A DNA stretch of 64,000 bases from Skeletonema tropicum (GCA_037178625.1 CM074139.1:2542001-2606000); one strand, 5' to 3'; positions 9,984 to 22,315 are shown, counted from the stretch's first letter. The notes: a model not told the origin generated them from the sequence alone. Program-made: numbers and translations.

Positions 9984-11068
9984 TCGTTCGGGCGCGGCCG
10001 GCGCGAAAAAACGCCGATTTTCATACTTTAAGTATGATTTTTAATTTCACACCCTTATAACTTGACGATAACTCCGTTTTCAGAAGCAAATGAGGGCAGA
10101 ATCGAAATCTACCTTGAATTTTACATAAGAAAAGACTATCACCACTTTATTTTTGACCGAATACAAATGAAATAAAAGCACTTCAAAAAAACTTACCTCT
10201 TCATACTTAAAGTATGGTTTCTGTGTAGGTCCCAAAAGCAACCCCATGACTGGCTCATATGGCAATGAATATTGCACGGGTCCAATCCCTAACCCTATTG
10301 CGATGACTGTTGGTCTTTGAACCATACGGATCGGCCTATTATTGACGTTGTGGTGGTCGAAATGAGACGAGGCGGGCGATATTTTGAACAAAAGATGTGC
10401 AGATGGATATGGTGGAGAATCGACCCATGAACTCCATCAATCACCAAACAAATGCACAGGACAACGGTACTATATATATGGAACGTGTCGGTGCTGAGGG
10501 AACGGGTGAGGGAGTGATAATATAGCGGTATTGATGGTGGCGGAGTGTTGGCGGATTTGGAAAATGAAAAAAATATTTTCAATGGCATAGTTGGATCAGG
10601 ACAAGTATAGATGCCAGCATGTCGTACTTTAGCCGCAGTTTATTGATTATCATACATATGGAAGGACTACTGTGCATTATGAGGCGTCGGCTTACTGTAT
10701 TACCTTCGGTTTAATACATGATATTGAGCGGCACATCGGTAGAAATGCACAAGATATGCCCTGTATATATCAGCGGAGGGGGCGTCGTGGGGGGGCAAAT
10801 ACAATACAACCAACGCATCGACGGTCGAGAACACACTATGGAGAACTCGTTTACTAAGTATAATACTGTAATTCATTGTTTGATTATAGTTATAGGCGTA
10901 GTAGTGTAGCGGCTGTCATGGTGAGGGATGGTGGTGCTTCGCCGATGTCGTTACAAAAAAACAATTTTGCGTACTATTCCTACGTAGGACCCTCGTAGAG
11001 CGATCCATACTTAAAGTATGGTCGACCATACTTTAAAGTATGAATCGCTCCGGCCCCGCCAGAACGAT
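9983..11068. mobile_element. TIR element with CATACTT-AAGTATG palindromes
   Basis: The ends form imperfect inverted repeats (ATCGTTCGGGCGCGGCCGG at the left; the complement of ATCGTTCTGGCGGGGCCGG at the right). The palindrome CATACTT(T)AAAGTATG is at 10022-10036, 10202-10216, 11006-11020 and 11027-11042, i.e. in or near both ends. ACTCCT occurs just outside both ends but not flush with them, so a target duplication is uncertain. No reading frame inside looks coding. Confidence 0.55.
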
Positions 11069-11502
11069 ATACTCCTCTGTCGATTGTCGCGCAGGCTAAT
11101 AATAATATAACAGAAATTTTGCAGGCTAATAAATACTTAATTTGCCGAACTGACGTCAGGCTCCCGTAAGTACTCAGCCATGATTCCAAGAACAGTTTTC
11201 CTATTACTTATTTTCCACAGAGTATCTAATAGTGTTGATGAGTCTGCTCAATATTATGCTGTGATTCAATTGCCAACAGCCGATAGAAAGGGCATTGCTG
11301 TCTCACGGGTGACGGCATCTAAAAATTGCAGGAAAGGAAAAGCACTGGCTACCTATGGTTTGTACGCGTAAGAGTAAGAAACGACCCACACAATACATAT
11401 TCGGAATCTACATGATGCTATGTATCAGAATTCAAGGCAACAGGATACAGAATTTAGTGCTTTTGGGCTATTACAATTCGTTTGGTGAGAGACGAACTAG
11501 CT
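11069..11502. other. Gene-free spacer
   Basis: I see no conserved reading frame or structured repeat. It probably contains the 3' UTR of the minus-strand MnmA gene. Confidence 0.4.
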
Positions 11503-13527
11503 TCAACTACTGCGAAGAGACAAATCATTGAGTCCTGAAGGATGAAGAGCAGTCATGTTCAATCCACGCTCCATGTAAGAAGCACCAGGGCCTCTGATGA
11601 TACCCCCACCAAGACATATCAGCCCATCTGACCCTGCATAAAGTGCCACAACTTGTCCAGGTGTAATTGCTCTCATGGCCTTGTCGAATCGCACTGTGAG
11701 ATACCCTTTACCTCCAGACTCATTATTGTTTTTGTGATTTCGATTCCACGTAACTGTACAGGGTGTCAGCGGTTGCAAGTGACGTGTCCTTGCAAGCACA
11801 TTAATTGAATAACCATCGACAAGAGGACGAGGAATATGATTGTAATTATTGTTCTGTCCTTGTACAGCGTCTCCATCTCCCAAGCCGATCCAATTAAATG
11901 CATCAAAGTCGACAAACAACTCATCCGCATACAACGCCGGATGATGAGTGCTATTACATACAAACACAGTGTTGGCATCACCATCACTTCGAGCACCACC
12001 CTTGCCACACACAAAGTATCGAAGCTTGGCTCCAGATATTCTCGCTCCCTCACCCAAAGTATATCGAACTGCTCCTTCGTGACTACCCACAATTTCTCCC
12101 GTGTCAACATCTACAAAGTTACCTGGTTGAGGCGGTTCGGGCAAGTACTGGGATACGAAATGTCCAAAGTTTCGTTTCCCTATGAAGCATATTCCCATGG
12201 AATCTCGTTTCGATGCAGTGGGGATGTTGGCTTGTTGAGCAATATTTCGAACAGATTGACACGAGTCAGTTTCGTTGTTGTTGTTGTTATCTTGAATAGC
12301 AGGCTGGCTTTTTGCCAAATGACCCAATGGAAAGATTACATTTCGCAATGCCGTCCCTTTTACGCCGGATAGGAAGTACGTTTGATCTTTACTCCGATCT
12401 ACTCCAGCAAGTAGCATCGGGAGTGGTCTTACATCACTGTTATTTGACTGCGGCGTGTGGTTGTTCAAGATCCACTCTTCTTCTGGTCGTCCTGCAATAG
12501 AATCGAATACCTGTTTCTCTAATGTTTGTGATGTTTCCTCCATCCATTCATGAAACGGTGATTTACAATACGTTGATTGTCTGTCTAATGAAGTGAGATA
12601 GTCTCGATGCCATAATTGAGCATAATGACCAGTTGCAACATAGTCAGCATTTAGTGTGTTCATGGCATAGTCCTTCATTGCCCCAAATTTAATATAAGTA
12701 TTGCATCCGTAATCTGGATTCGGCATTGTTAGCTGCTGATGATGTATATTGTCGGTTGAAACATCACCTTCGGGTGAAGAAGATGATGATGATAGACTCT
12801 CAATGAATGGTTCAAATACCTGAATCCAATACTCTGATGCAAATGAGACACGATGCAATGGTAAATCCAAATGCTGGGCTACAGAGTTGGCATCATTGTA
12901 TTCATTCTCGGATGTCTGACAAAATGTTGCACCGCCTTTTGATGATTGTGATGGTGTAGATGACGTTTCTTGTGTCGATTGTTGCGTCAATTTAATCGTT
13001 GATGCATCTTGCTTCGATGCGTTTTGACCACGACGACGACGATTATTAGTAGTCTTCTTAGATGGCACATCAGAGTCGTCTTCGTCAAGTGCATTCCAAT
13101 TGCTCATGTGAAGACCAACAATATCTACCCCGCTGTCGTTTGATGTTCTGTCGTCATTGTGACCTTCTCCCCAATCGGTGTTTTGAGTATGGTCTACAAG
13201 AAGTGATGTGTTTCGTGATATTCTTTGCAACAAATAGGCAGCAACTGAGGAATCTACCCCACCGCTCATGGCTACCACTACTCTCTTTCGATTTTGTAAT
13301 TCATTTGGGCTCCGTGGTGAATAGCTGGTTGATGATGCATCATGATGTTTGGTTGGCGTCGAGCCATAACATCTAATTTGATGAGACGAAGATGATGTAG
13401 CAGATGATAAATTTGGTTGATTACGATGATGGCGGCGACTCCTCCTTCGTAGAGCATCCGATTTACGAATGCTCCTGAAGATAGCTGTGCACACTTCATG
13501 GCGACAACTGCCCCGTAAGAAGACCAT
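11503..13527 (-). CDS. mnmA: tRNA-specific 2-thiouridylase (MnmA/TRMU family)
   Basis: MnmA/TRMU activates U34 of Lys, Glu and Gln tRNAs with ATP and inserts sulfur to give 2-thiouridine, in bacteria and organelles. Counting from the ATG at 13527: PP-loop SGGVDSS at 88-94; first catalytic Cys in [13 protein letters not shown] (Cys275); ATGHYAQL soon after; DQTYFLSG; second catalytic Cys in MGICFIG (Cys447); then the C-terminal beta domain ([34 protein letters not shown]). All active residues are present. The first 60 residues are Arg/Ser-rich ([19 protein letters not shown]) and fit a mitochondrial or plastid presequence. The frame is open upstream to 13596 but without an ATG. Two low-complexity insertions (about 145-205 and 245-270) make it longer than bacterial homologues. 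No intron. Confidence 0.94.
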   Translation of the reverse strand: MVFLRGSCRHEVCTAIFRSIRKSDALRRRSRRHHRNQPNLSSATSSSSHQIRCYGSTPTKHHDASSTSYSPRSPNELQNRKRVVVAMSGGVDSSVAAYLLQRISRNTSLLVDHTQNTDWGEGHNDDRTSNDSGVDIVGLHMSNWNALDEDDSDVPSKKTTNNRRRRGQNASKQDASTIKLTQQSTQETSSTPSQSSKGGATFCQTSENEYNDANSVAQHLDLPLHRVSFASEYWIQVFEPFIESLSSSSSSPEGDVSTDNIHHQQLTMPNPDYGCNTYIKFGAMKDYAMNTLNADYVATGHYAQLWHRDYLTSLDRQSTYCKSPFHEWMEETSQTLEKQVFDSIAGRPEEEWILNNHTPQSNNSDVRPLPMLLAGVDRSKDQTYFLSGVKGTALRNVIFPLGHLAKSQPAIQDNNNNNETDSCQSVRNIAQQANIPTASKRDSMGICFIGKRNFGHFVSQYLPEPPQPGNFVDVDTGEIVGSHEGAVRYTLGEGARISGAKLRYFVCGKGGARSDGDANTVFVCNSTHHPALYADELFVDFDAFNWIGLGDGDAVQGQNNNYNHIPRPLVDGYSINVLARTRHLQPLTPCTVTWNRNHKNNNESGGKGYLTVRFDKAMRAITPGQVVALYAGSDGLICLGGGIIRGPGASYMERGLNMTALHPSGLNDLSLRSS

Positions 13528-13796
13528 GGTACAATAGCAGTGGCAGTGGTAGTAAGCATATTGTGTATTGTGTAGAGGAATGCATTCACCATTCACAAAT
13601 AAAAAGCAAGATGTGGTTGTGGCGTGGAGGGTTTTCGAAATGGCGCGAACGACGAACGACAGTTTTAAGATTTACAGATTTTTAGATTTACTTACTTAGC
13701 TAGCTTAGAGACTTCGAGTTCTGTCCGTGCTTGAGGTCGATTGTGGAGAGGGGAAAGCATTGGTATCCACCCGCGAGAACGAATTGATTGAAAGGG
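13528..13796. promoter_or_regulatory. Bidirectional promoter region between mnmA and SAR1
   Basis: Only 269 bp separate the two divergent start codons, so both promoters and 5' UTRs must lie here. I recognise no specific site; a short AGATTTTTAGATTT stretch at about 13675 is AT-rich. Confidence 0.5.
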
Positions 13797-14499
13797 ATGT
13801 CGATAGTCTGGGACTGGTTCTATGGGATCCTTGCATCTCTGGGTACGTATTCGTCTGCCTCTTTCGAATGAATTTCTCACAAAGTTTGAATCGTCTCGCG
13901 AAGTCTTTTCCAATCTCATCCTCATTCATTCATCATTCATTCCATTCGATTCAGGACTCTACCACAAGAATGCCAAAATACTATTCTTGGGTCTTGACAA
14001 TGCAGGGAAAACGACATTGCTCCACATGCTAAAAGATAATCGTGCCGTATCGGCAGAGCCAACATTACACCCCAACACAGAAGAGCTAGTCGTCGGACAA
14101 CTCAAACTCAAGGCGTTTGATTTAGGAGGACACGAAACAGCCAGAAGACTGTGGCAAGATTACACCACGACAGTCGATGGTGTAGTCTTCCTCGTTGACG
14201 CAGTAGATCGACAGAGACTCCCAGAGGCAAAGCGTGAGCTTGACAATTTACTCTCGAGTGATGAACTTCGTGGAGTTCCATTCTTGGTGCTTGGGAACAA
14301 GATTGATCTGCCGAATGCATCGTCGGAAAATGAGCTCAAGTATGCGCTCGGATTACAGGATACGTATGGAAAGGATCGTGATGCGTTCCAATATAATGAT
14401 GGGTATGATGCTTGTCCCATTGAGGTGTTCATGTGCTCTGTTGTCCGACGAATGGGTTACAAAGATGCGTTCGACTGGCTATCTCAGTTTCTGACGTAG
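13797..14499 (+). CDS. SAR1: SAR1 small GTPase (COPII coat assembly)
   Basis: SAR1 GTPase starts COPII vesicle budding at the ER by inserting its N-terminal amphipathic helix in the membrane after GTP loading. Exons are 13797-13842 and 13955-14499; the 112-bp intron is GTACGT...CAG. Splicing gives [21 protein letters not shown], the classic SAR1 N-terminus, and 196 residues in all, normal for the family. P-loop GLDNAGKT is at 28-35, switch I around [10 protein letters not shown] (51-60), DLGGHE at 71-76 (SAR1-type, with His75), NKID at 130-133 and [11 protein letters not shown] near 174-184. There is no N-terminal Gly for myristoylation, which separates SAR1 from ARF. Everything needed for activity is present. 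Confidence 0.96.
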
Positions 14500-14506
14500 T
14501 GGAATG

Positions 14507-14525
14507 ATAACAAACCGTTTGTTAT
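14507..14525. terminator. Small palindrome between convergent genes
   Basis: ATAACAAAC and GTTTGTTAT are perfect inverted 9-mers around a single C, located in the 37-bp gap between the stop codons of SAR1 and the next gene. It could influence 3'-end formation of both transcripts; no function is shown. Confidence 0.3.
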
Positions 14526-14536
14526 TACCTTATAGC

Positions 14537-16384
14537 TTATCTCCTCTTCTTTTTGCCTCTCTTCTTGTCCTTCCCTCCTATCAATCCACTCACTAGCGAT
14601 ACTAAACAGGATATGATGAACATCAGCACTGGACGGAGAAAAGAATCCCAAAACATCATCAAACTGTTGGATATGGTTGCTTCATCGGCTGATTTGATCA
14701 CCCCAGATGCATCTCCACTGCTAGCCTGGTTTTCTTCTTCGATCTTATCCTCTTCTTCAACAACATCATTATTTGCTTGGCTTTGTTTCGCTTTCTTCTT
14801 CTTCTTTTTCGACTTGTTCTTTGATTTGGATTTCGGGGCAGACGTAGATTCGACTTGCGGTGTGTTGCTGTTTTTGTTGTTGTTGCTGCTGCTGCTGCTG
14901 CTACTACTTGTGACATTGCTTTTGGGTGCTGACGATTGACCACCCTTTACTTTGATAAAGTTTGATGATCCAGGATGAGAAGAATTCTTGTCCTTTGTCG
15001 TCTTCGTGACAGCCGCACGGACGGGACTAGGAGCTGCCTTTTCTTCAGGAAGCTCCTCTTCATCACTGGAACTATCATCCATCATCATGGCCGAAAACAC
15101 AGCTCCACCTTTACCACCTTTCTTCTTCCCACTCGAAGCCCCCCACGCACCACTACTGCCCTGTTGTTTCTGACCAGGCAATACCCATTTATTCACACTG
15201 TTCCCTCCTCCACCGCCAGACCTCCCGGCAGCGGAAGTCTTTGTCCCCGATGATGCTTTTCCACCACCGCTCTTCTTGGCATACTTTGCATTAAACTTGT
15301 CCCTGCTCTTCTGCAAACGTTCTTCGAATGCATCTTCTTCCTCGAACCAACCGTAACTCGCCTCTTCCAAATGCTCGATTTCACTTTCAATTTCTTCTTT
15401 TTCAGTCAACGCCCTGGTTTCTGCCAATGTCAGGAAGCCTCCCTTTGCTTTCCCCTCTAATGCAAGCAACGGTAGCAATTTCTTTCTCAGTGGCGTTATT
15501 TTTGCCTCATGTCGTAACGGAGGAGGATACGTTGACGATAACGATGATAACTTTTCATCAGTGAGACTTTGCAAATGTTCTTTTCTCGCAAGAGCCTTTT
15601 TCAGTTTTTCAGCAACAGCTGCCGAACTCTTCTCCTTCATCAATACAGCAATACGCTTCTGATTCATTTCCACCAGCATTTCCTTTTCCTGGACGGTCAA
15701 CAAGCCCTCATCGACATGCTTGGCCGCCTCTTTTTGAGTGTATGCCAACTTTTCTTTCAGTTCGCCCATTTCATCATAGAGTGATTGTTCTGCTGAATCC
15801 AATGGATGACCACCCATCAATTTGTCTTCAATAGATTGCAGTAGTTCCATTAGCCCCTCGATACATTCCATACACTTTCTTTTTTGGGCATATGTCGGAC
15901 ATTGTGAGGAGAGGAGAGATTGAAAAGTGGATATCGAACAGACTGCAATTTTGTATCCCGGACTGTTGGTGGGTAAGAGAGGTTCATCCTCTTCATTTTC
16001 ACCACCGTTAGCATTATTAGATGCATTATTTGACGCACTAAGTTTCGGAAAGACCACCACCGTGAACAAATTCTTGCCCGTATCATGCTGCGTCTTGAAA
16101 CACCCCGCACAATCCAACGAACATCCCGCCCCCCGATCTTCCACGTACTCCAATTCTCGTAGAGCCGCCGTCAAAATCTGCATGGCCTTGGCATCGTACT
16201 TCTGCCGAGATAATTTGCCCGCGCCGACGACGAAGGTGATTCGGATCATTTGATCGAGTGGGGGGAAGGGGGTGGAGAAGGCATCGTGTGTGATGGATTG
16301 GATGGAGGTGGCGTCGTGGCCGGCGAGATCGAACGTGGTGCTTTCGAGGGACGAGCGGATGCTGGCTGCCACACCGCTCACCAT
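14537..16384 (-). CDS. Conserved tail-anchored coiled-coil protein, function unknown
   Basis: One exon, 615 residues, ATG at 16384. Residues 1-200 look like a folded domain ([43 protein letters not shown]) with several cysteines; I have a sense of having seen this pattern in other eukaryotes but cannot name the family. Residues about 190-385 are highly charged and helical (likely coiled coil). Then follows a Gly/Ser/Lys-rich disordered linker, with an [13 protein letters not shown] tract. The end (about 584-602, [21 protein letters not shown]) is one membrane helix followed by [11 protein letters not shown], the layout of a C-tail-anchored ER or organelle protein with a cytosolic N-terminus. 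Convergent with SAR1. Confidence 0.75.
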   Translation of the reverse strand: MVSGVAASIRSSLESTTFDLAGHDATSIQSITHDAFSTPFPPLDQMIRITFVVGAGKLSRQKYDAKAMQILTAALRELEYVEDRGAGCSLDCAGCFKTQHDTGKNLFTVVVFPKLSASNNASNNANGGENEEDEPLLPTNSPGYKIAVCSISTFQSLLSSQCPTYAQKRKCMECIEGLMELLQSIEDKLMGGHPLDSAEQSLYDEMGELKEKLAYTQKEAAKHVDEGLLTVQEKEMLVEMNQKRIAVLMKEKSSAAVAEKLKKALARKEHLQSLTDEKLSSLSSTYPPPLRHEAKITPLRKKLLPLLALEGKAKGGFLTLAETRALTEKEEIESEIEHLEEASYGWFEEEDAFEERLQKSRDKFNAKYAKKSGGGKASSGTKTSAAGRSGGGGGNSVNKWVLPGQKQQGSSGAWGASSGKKKGGKGGAVFSAMMMDDSSSDEEELPEEKAAPSPVRAAVTKTTKDKNSSHPGSSNFIKVKGGQSSAPKSNVTSSSSSSSSNNNKNSNTPQVESTSAPKSKSKNKSKKKKKKAKQSQANNDVVEEEDKIEEENQASSGDASGVIKSADEATISNSLMMFWDSFLRPVLMFIISCLVSLVSGLIGGKDKKRGKKKRR

Positions 16385-16912
16385 TTTTTAATGCTGATGA
16401 TATTACAACTGCTGCTGGATGAAGATGATTGGTCGTAGCGGTGCCTTGAGACTGAGGACTTGCTGCAATGAAGTGGGGCGGGAGGCGTAGGGCAAGGGTA
16501 AGCATAGGGCTACGTAGCGTAGTCAGCTAGCTTTGCTCATGAAGAAATCAAATTTTTCGGGGCTTTGCTTCGCGGACTTTTGATGCTCGCGGACTTTTTG
16601 AGATGGCCATCTTTTCCTAGACCCAAGAAAGCAAGTATCACCTGCCAATTGTCACGCTCGATCGAGAGACCGCGCTTGCCTCTGTACTTTCCTACGATAA
16701 TCAAATACCTCTGCGACCTATTATGCCATCATCCTATCATGCTATCCTCTCTATCCTCCATCTGACACTCTCAGTACAGAGTCATTGCTGTCGTCAATTC
16801 AATTGAGAATAAGAAAGATTGTGAGCTATTACTATATTTTTTAATCGTATGATCAATCAGCACACCTGATGATATTGAACGGCTGCACAGACTATGGTTT
16901 GTTGTTGGAAGA
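16385..16912. other. Gene-free spacer
   Basis: No gene is seen. Around 16560-16610 the words CGGACTTTT and TTTGAGATGGCCATCT occur; the second recurs at about 35025-35040 upstream of the other ATPase gene. Confidence 0.4.
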
Positions 16913-19900
16913 TTACTTTTTGAGGAAGGAAGAAATTGTATCATAAGATGTATTGCTCACAGTAACACTAGCAGAGCGCGCTTTCTTCCTCTTAGCTTTC
17001 TTCAAAAACTCGTGATCTTTACTCAACTGCAACGCCTTTGCATCTGCGCCCCATTCCTGATACAAAAAGTAAGCATCTGTTAGGCACCTGTTGGAAGCCG
17101 TCTCATCCTTCTCCTTTCTCAAAAATGCAGCGTATCGCTCATTTATAATTGCCTCCAGGTTCACGAAGTTCCCTTCTGCACATGCTTCAATCGCTTTACA
17201 AAAGGCATCTCGACTGGGACTTTTCATGCACTTCAAGAACAAATACACAGGCCGAGCATTCACAGAGCCACTCTTAGATAAAAACTTGAAATGACCCAAG
17301 CACTTCTCACCCAATGCTTTGTACGACGCACAGTCCTTCTTGTGACACATGGCAAAGGCTGCCAAACCGGTAAAGGCCGAGCGGTTGTGCAATCGTGCTG
17401 CGAACTGATCTTGCAATGGATAAGTCTCAAGAATTTTCAACAAGTCAATCATCTCAGCTTCATTCCAAAACACAAATGCCAGCTGCATTCGTAGGCTGCT
17501 CGAGTCACGAAGAGTCTGAAAATGAGCACTGCCCTCCAGCTCACTCAATACTTGTTCTTCGTTGAACGCCTCACCTACCAACTTGCACGGGTTGTTGATA
17601 GGCTTGCGCAGATTCAGCGCAAACTGCCTATACATGGAGAAGAGTATAAGGCTCGACTTACGTCCAAGATTCCTGCAATACTCCTCTATAACGAAAAGCT
17701 GGGACTCAAAGATAGGCCCGAGCTCACATCCTGCACCGTAGAAGCATTGTGTGTAGGCATTGAGTCCGTTGAGAGACGTCTCGACATCTCCAATGAGCTT
17801 GATTAAAGGAGGAATGTATAGGAGGAATGTGATATGAGCGCGTGGATGGAGTGAACGAGTAAAACAAGGTAGAGTCTATCACAACTTACCTTACAGTCTT
17901 TATAGATTTGCAGAAATGGACCCGTCAAACTTCTGAAGGGCTGCAACAGACACATGGCATAACACACGCAATTTAAAGACTGTAGATAATTCTGTTTGTC
18001 GTCACGTATTCGTGGACAAAGGGCATGAGCAGTCGTTGCGAACTCATTGCACCTCTTCACGTCATTTGCTCTGACATACACTAAAGAAGATGTCGCCAAA
18101 ATATATACCAAATTCGAGCTGATACTCCCTTTCTTCAGAACAAACTGAATTATCTTCCAAATCAATAGCTTCATGACGTCCGACTTTCCAGAAACTATCG
18201 TGAAAAAAGAATATGAGAATCGCAGACGTACACATAAGCAATTCGAAAGAGAATGATGGACTTACACAAGGCACATATATTTAATGTCTGACACAATGCA
18301 AGTAGAGGGTCTTCTTTGATTGGGAATGATGTCAAACAAGATAAAGAACGGTTCCGTAGAGCCAGTTTGTATTTCATCTCCTCCTTTGCCATCAATGCCT
18401 TGCTCGGAGAAAGCGGGATATCAATGCCATACTTGCTGAGAATTTCTAACCCCATCTCTGCCCCTTTGCCATACTCGCTTGTCTCGCTCATTAGGCACTT
18501 GATTCGATGAGTGTATGCGTTCAGCTTTTCATCAGGTGTCTTTGCGTTATGAATAACTTCATCAATGACGGCCCTAGCTGCATCATACGCGCCTGCCAAT
18601 GCATAAGATTGATTGTGAGATTGAGCATAGTTGAGATAGAAAACAACAAAAGATATCAATATCAAGTGGAGATTGAGCATAGTTGAGATAGAAAACAACA
18701 AAAGATACCAAGTTGTACAAGAGCTGAAACTTCCCCTCTTCAGAACATATTGAATTATCTTCCAATTCAATAGCTTCAAGACGTCGAGATTTCCAGAATC
18801 TGTAGCGGTAAAAGAAGATTGTAATAAAATTAGAGAAAAACATGTGCAATTGCATTTCGAAAAGAGAATGAATGGACTTACACAAGGCACATAAATTCAA
18901 ATGATAACACAATGCAAGCAAAGGATCTTCTTTGATTGGGAATGATGTCAGATAAGATACAAGAGAACGATTGCGCAATGCCAGTTTGTATTTCATCTCC
19001 TCTTTTGCCATCACTGTCTTGCTCGGAGAAAAAGGAATATCAATGCCATACTTGCTGAGTATTTCTAAGCCTATCTCCGCCCCTTTGCCAAAATCGCTTG
19101 TCTCGCTCGTGAGGCACATGATGCGATGAGTGTACGCGTTCAGCTTTTCATCAGGTGTCTTGACATTAAGAATAACTTCATCAATGACGGCCCTAGCTGC
19201 ATCATACGCTCCTGTCAGTACAAAATATTGTGGGTTAATCATGGTCAAAATAGAAAACAACACAAAACGTCAATCAAGTTGTAGAATGTCTCACGCACCA
19301 GAAGAATACTCCGATACCAACAAAGCATCGTAAAGCTGTCGTGTGAGCTCATAATACTCATTCCTCCATATCATACCCGATGATTTCAGCCTCTCCAACC
19401 CTTTGTGCAGCAATGCATTCTCCTTCCCCAGTGCTCCACTATTCCTTGCAAGATGCGAGACCTTCAAGTTCAGTTTCACCAAGTCTTTGCAGTCCGTCTT
19501 CTCAACTGGCAGTGAGTTGAGAATATCGACGGCAACATACTGACACCATTCTCTACCAGCACCTTCTGCTAACAGCACCGACGAAATGTGCAGCAACGTC
19601 TCGTCCGATCCAGACTTTTCAGACGCAAATTTGAGGGATGCTTGGCGAATCCGATCGTGAGCGAATATCCAGTTCGGATTCACTCGCAGCAGCATCCCCC
19701 TCATTGGATGATTGCTGGAGTAGATCCTTCAACTGACGCTCTTCATATGAAGCACCATCACGACACATCAGCGCCTTCAAAGTGGGCACATCCAGTGCGT
19801 TGGGAATGTACGACATGATAGAGAGCAGATCTTGCATCTCATCCGGTAAGTCCCTGATTTTGCCAAGTACCGATTCCACTACATCGGCTGACATGTTATT

Positions 19901-21172
19901 GGCCACCTCAACTTTCGTGACCACCCATCGCCATTCAAAGCACATCATATCGTAAAACAAGATATTCTTACGTACAAGCTCCTCAAGTGCTTGTTTGGTG
20001 AAGAAGATATTTCCCATCGTTGTTTGGTAGACGACACTCGACAGCTCCTGCACTTCAGTATCTTCTTGCTCCTTCTTCACCGAGTCTGCAATGAACGATG
20101 TAATTGACGTTGGGGAGAGACTGAACAGCTCCATCTTTTCTACTCTTTCGTCTCTCTTAGCAACAACATCGTCCATCAACTTGCTAAATGAATGTTCCAC
20201 ATCCACTTCATTCGATCGATACGCACAAATGAACATGAGATTCTTCAGTTCAGAACTCGTCAGCAAAACATTCAGCATGTCCATTGATGCTTCGTCCGCC
20301 CACTGCAGATCGTCCAGGAAGATTATAAATGGATTATCCAACGCTCTGCAAATAGCACACAACAACTGTAACGTGCATTCCTTGATCGCTGACATGGTCG
20401 AGTGCACAGCCAAGCCATCTTTTGCTGTCTCCTCTTTAGTATCGACACAGCTATCAAGAAGTGGTGCAAGCACTGGGAATGTTGCACGCAATATCAAATC
20501 ACCCTCCTTCCCGGGTCCAATTAATTCCGATTGTCTGATGCTCTCCCACACTTTTTCTCGCTGTTCATTCGCTGCGTTGTCACTATTATCCTTTGTTTCA
20601 CATAGCTCATTAGCAAGCGTTTCCAGCACTTCGACGATTGCAAAGAATGGGGAAGATGCGCTGTTTTGCTCACTGTATTTGCCTGCCCCGTGAAATATTG
20701 GGGTGTTACATTTGGATCTGCGTAGTTTGACGAACTCTTTGATTAGAGATGATTTCCCCACACCACTGACAATGATGAATAAAGATATTAGATTGTATTG
20801 TTGATCAATCATCACAGAGAGACGGTCACATAAAATAAGTTAGTGGTTAGTGTCTTGGCATCTCAACTACGCGTCTATTTGACATGTAGAAATAATGTAA
20901 TTTAAATATGTAATAATAAAACCATCTTACCTGTAACCCGAAAGAAAGACCACTTGAGAGCTTGATACATCCTCATCTTCACCGGCAAGTAGCCCAGCAT
21001 ATAGCCTCTGCAAACTATCCAACTCCTTCTCCCTTCCGTAGAGCCTCGTAGGGAACTTAATTTTGCCCTTCTCTTCATCGTCACTTGCATCCGATCGATC
21101 GTCGTAGAATGCCTCGTCTTTTTGCTCGGCGATTGTGCCGTGGCAGCCTTCGATATGAAACTCGTCGGCCAT
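16913..21172 (-). CDS. STAND-like AAA ATPase with helical-repeat C-terminus, minus-strand paralogue (frameshifted)
   Basis: Exons by comparison with the intact paralogue at 35681: 21172-20931, 20765-19299, 19211-18882, 18799-18266, 18194-17890 and 17797-16913, all bounded by GT and AG. It has the AAA_16/STAND ATPase fold: LYGREKELDSL, Walker A formed across intron 1 (GYSGVGKS), and Walker B FIIFLDDLQWADEAS. The C-terminal half is TPR/alpha-solenoid-like (AYDAARAVIDEV, LGDVE-type helices). Two oddities: an extra G in a five-G run at about 19696-19700 (four in the paralogue) shifts the frame in exon 2, and exons 3-4 are partly duplicated so that a truncated exon 4 reads in frame into a second exon 3 (18799-18266). 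It is either a young pseudogene or carries an assembly error. Molecular role is not known. Confidence 0.82.
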
Positions 21173-21329
21173 TATGATAGCAAGGGTATTGTATTCCTTC
21201 CCTCTACATATCTTCGTTCTTAGTTCACAAAAGAGGTGCTTCAGGGTGCTTCGTTCACCTTCACCGACCACGTGTGTGGGACTTTAGGTTTTTCTGAGCT
21301 ACGGTAAACTACGTATCACTGGTATAGTA

Positions 21330-21503
21330 CACAAGAAAAGCATCTGTGGATAGCTGAGAGACTCTGAAGTCGACTGGGAGCTACTTCCTAGTTTTACCAT
21401 CTGTACTATTAGTTGAACAAGAAAAGCATCTGTGAATGGCTGAGAAGACTCTTGAGTCGACTGAGAGCTATATACTTCTTTGTGAAGTAGATCTGCCACC
21501 TGT
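21330..21503. repeat. Two tandem copies of an about 87-bp repeat
   Basis: ACAAGAAAAGCATCTGTG starts copies at about 21330 and 21417, both followed by GGCTGAGA/AGCTGAGA, GTCGACTG and CTGTACT. They are imperfect and lie upstream of the ATPase gene, beyond its 5' UTR. Confidence 0.6.
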
Positions 21504-21545
21504 ACTGTACAATAAATATGAAATAATTTGGTCATCGTTGAGTGA

Positions 21546-21932
21546 TTACTCGGTTATCGGGCCATCGTTGCTCTCATAGAGTGCTTGAATGGCAGCTAGT
21601 CCTGCGGAGCCATTTGCCTTGCAAACTGTTCTCCCGAAAATTTGTGTATAGTAGGTGCTTGGGTCAGGGCTTTTGTAAGAACCCCCGTAATGGTAGTTGC
21701 GTTGTTTTGATTTCCAAATACAGTCAGCTCGTTCCAGGATGTTGGATGGGGTTCTAGTGAAAGCTTTTTGAGCCATTTTGGAGGCATTTGGGAATTTGGA
21801 TTTGTCGATGTTGTGAAGTGTTTTATTATCGCCGTTTGGTGGTATGCCATATAGGAAGTAGTTGATTGTGGGTCCAAAAAGTCCTGGAGGGCTGATGGCG
21901 AAGGGTAGTAGTTGCATGTTGTCTGAGAACAA
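21546..21932 (-). pseudogene. Unassigned open frame, possible retroelement remnant
   Basis: A 128-residue frame (LPFAISPPGLFGPTINYFLYG ... NASKMAQKAFTRTPSNIL ... ADCIWKSKQRNYHYGGSY) with protein-like composition. It begins with no good start context and has no neighbour. The 'PFA-GLFGP-FLYG' pattern recalls C-terminal segments attached to reverse transcriptases in marine protists, but this is from memory and weak. It could equally be an orphan gene fragment. Confidence 0.3.
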
Positions 21933-22315
21933 CTCTCCGATGATTTATTCTCCCGTGAGTATTATTTGTGAGGAGCTGTCGGTGCGGGATGTGTTGGAGC
22001 GTCTGCCTCGTTGAAACTTGCTCTTCTCAGCCGAGAGGAGTGACGCGATGATGTTGTTTGATTTAGCGTTACTTCGCTCACCGTTATTATTTACTTAAAG
22101 TTGTGGCAGTTGTATTGCAGTGTCGCATCAGACTTGTCAAAATTAAATAGAGCTGCGTCTACTCATGTATCGTCTTCTCCAAGACTTATTATCGCAGAGG
22201 TATGAGAGTCATTCATTGAATCATTTTCTATCATCCATTATTTGTGATAAGTAATTCCATTAAGTATTAAAGCGTTCTTCGTCAAAATCATATCATTTCT
22301 ACTCAGCCTCAAATC
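21933..22315. other. 3' flank of the chitinase gene
   Basis: No gene. The minus strand of about 22080-22260 resembles the plus strand of 39614-39800 (GGAATTACTTATCACAAATA, CCTCTGCGATA, GCAGCTCTATTT, TCTGATGCGAC), so chitinase 3' flanking DNA was copied to the place after the other ATPase gene. Confidence 0.55.

Noticed and set aside
10672..10909. Short plus-strand frames as genes
   Set aside because: They fall within the palindrome-bearing TIR element, lack homology and have no supporting context.
14553..14939. Plus-strand frame with poly-Phe/poly-Leu
   Set aside because: It is the antisense of Lys/Asn-rich low complexity in the tail-anchored protein.
20091..20693. 200-residue plus-strand frame (and its twin at 36168-36770)
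   Set aside because: Both are antisense to the conserved ATPase exon 2; the sense frame has Walker motifs and paralogue support.
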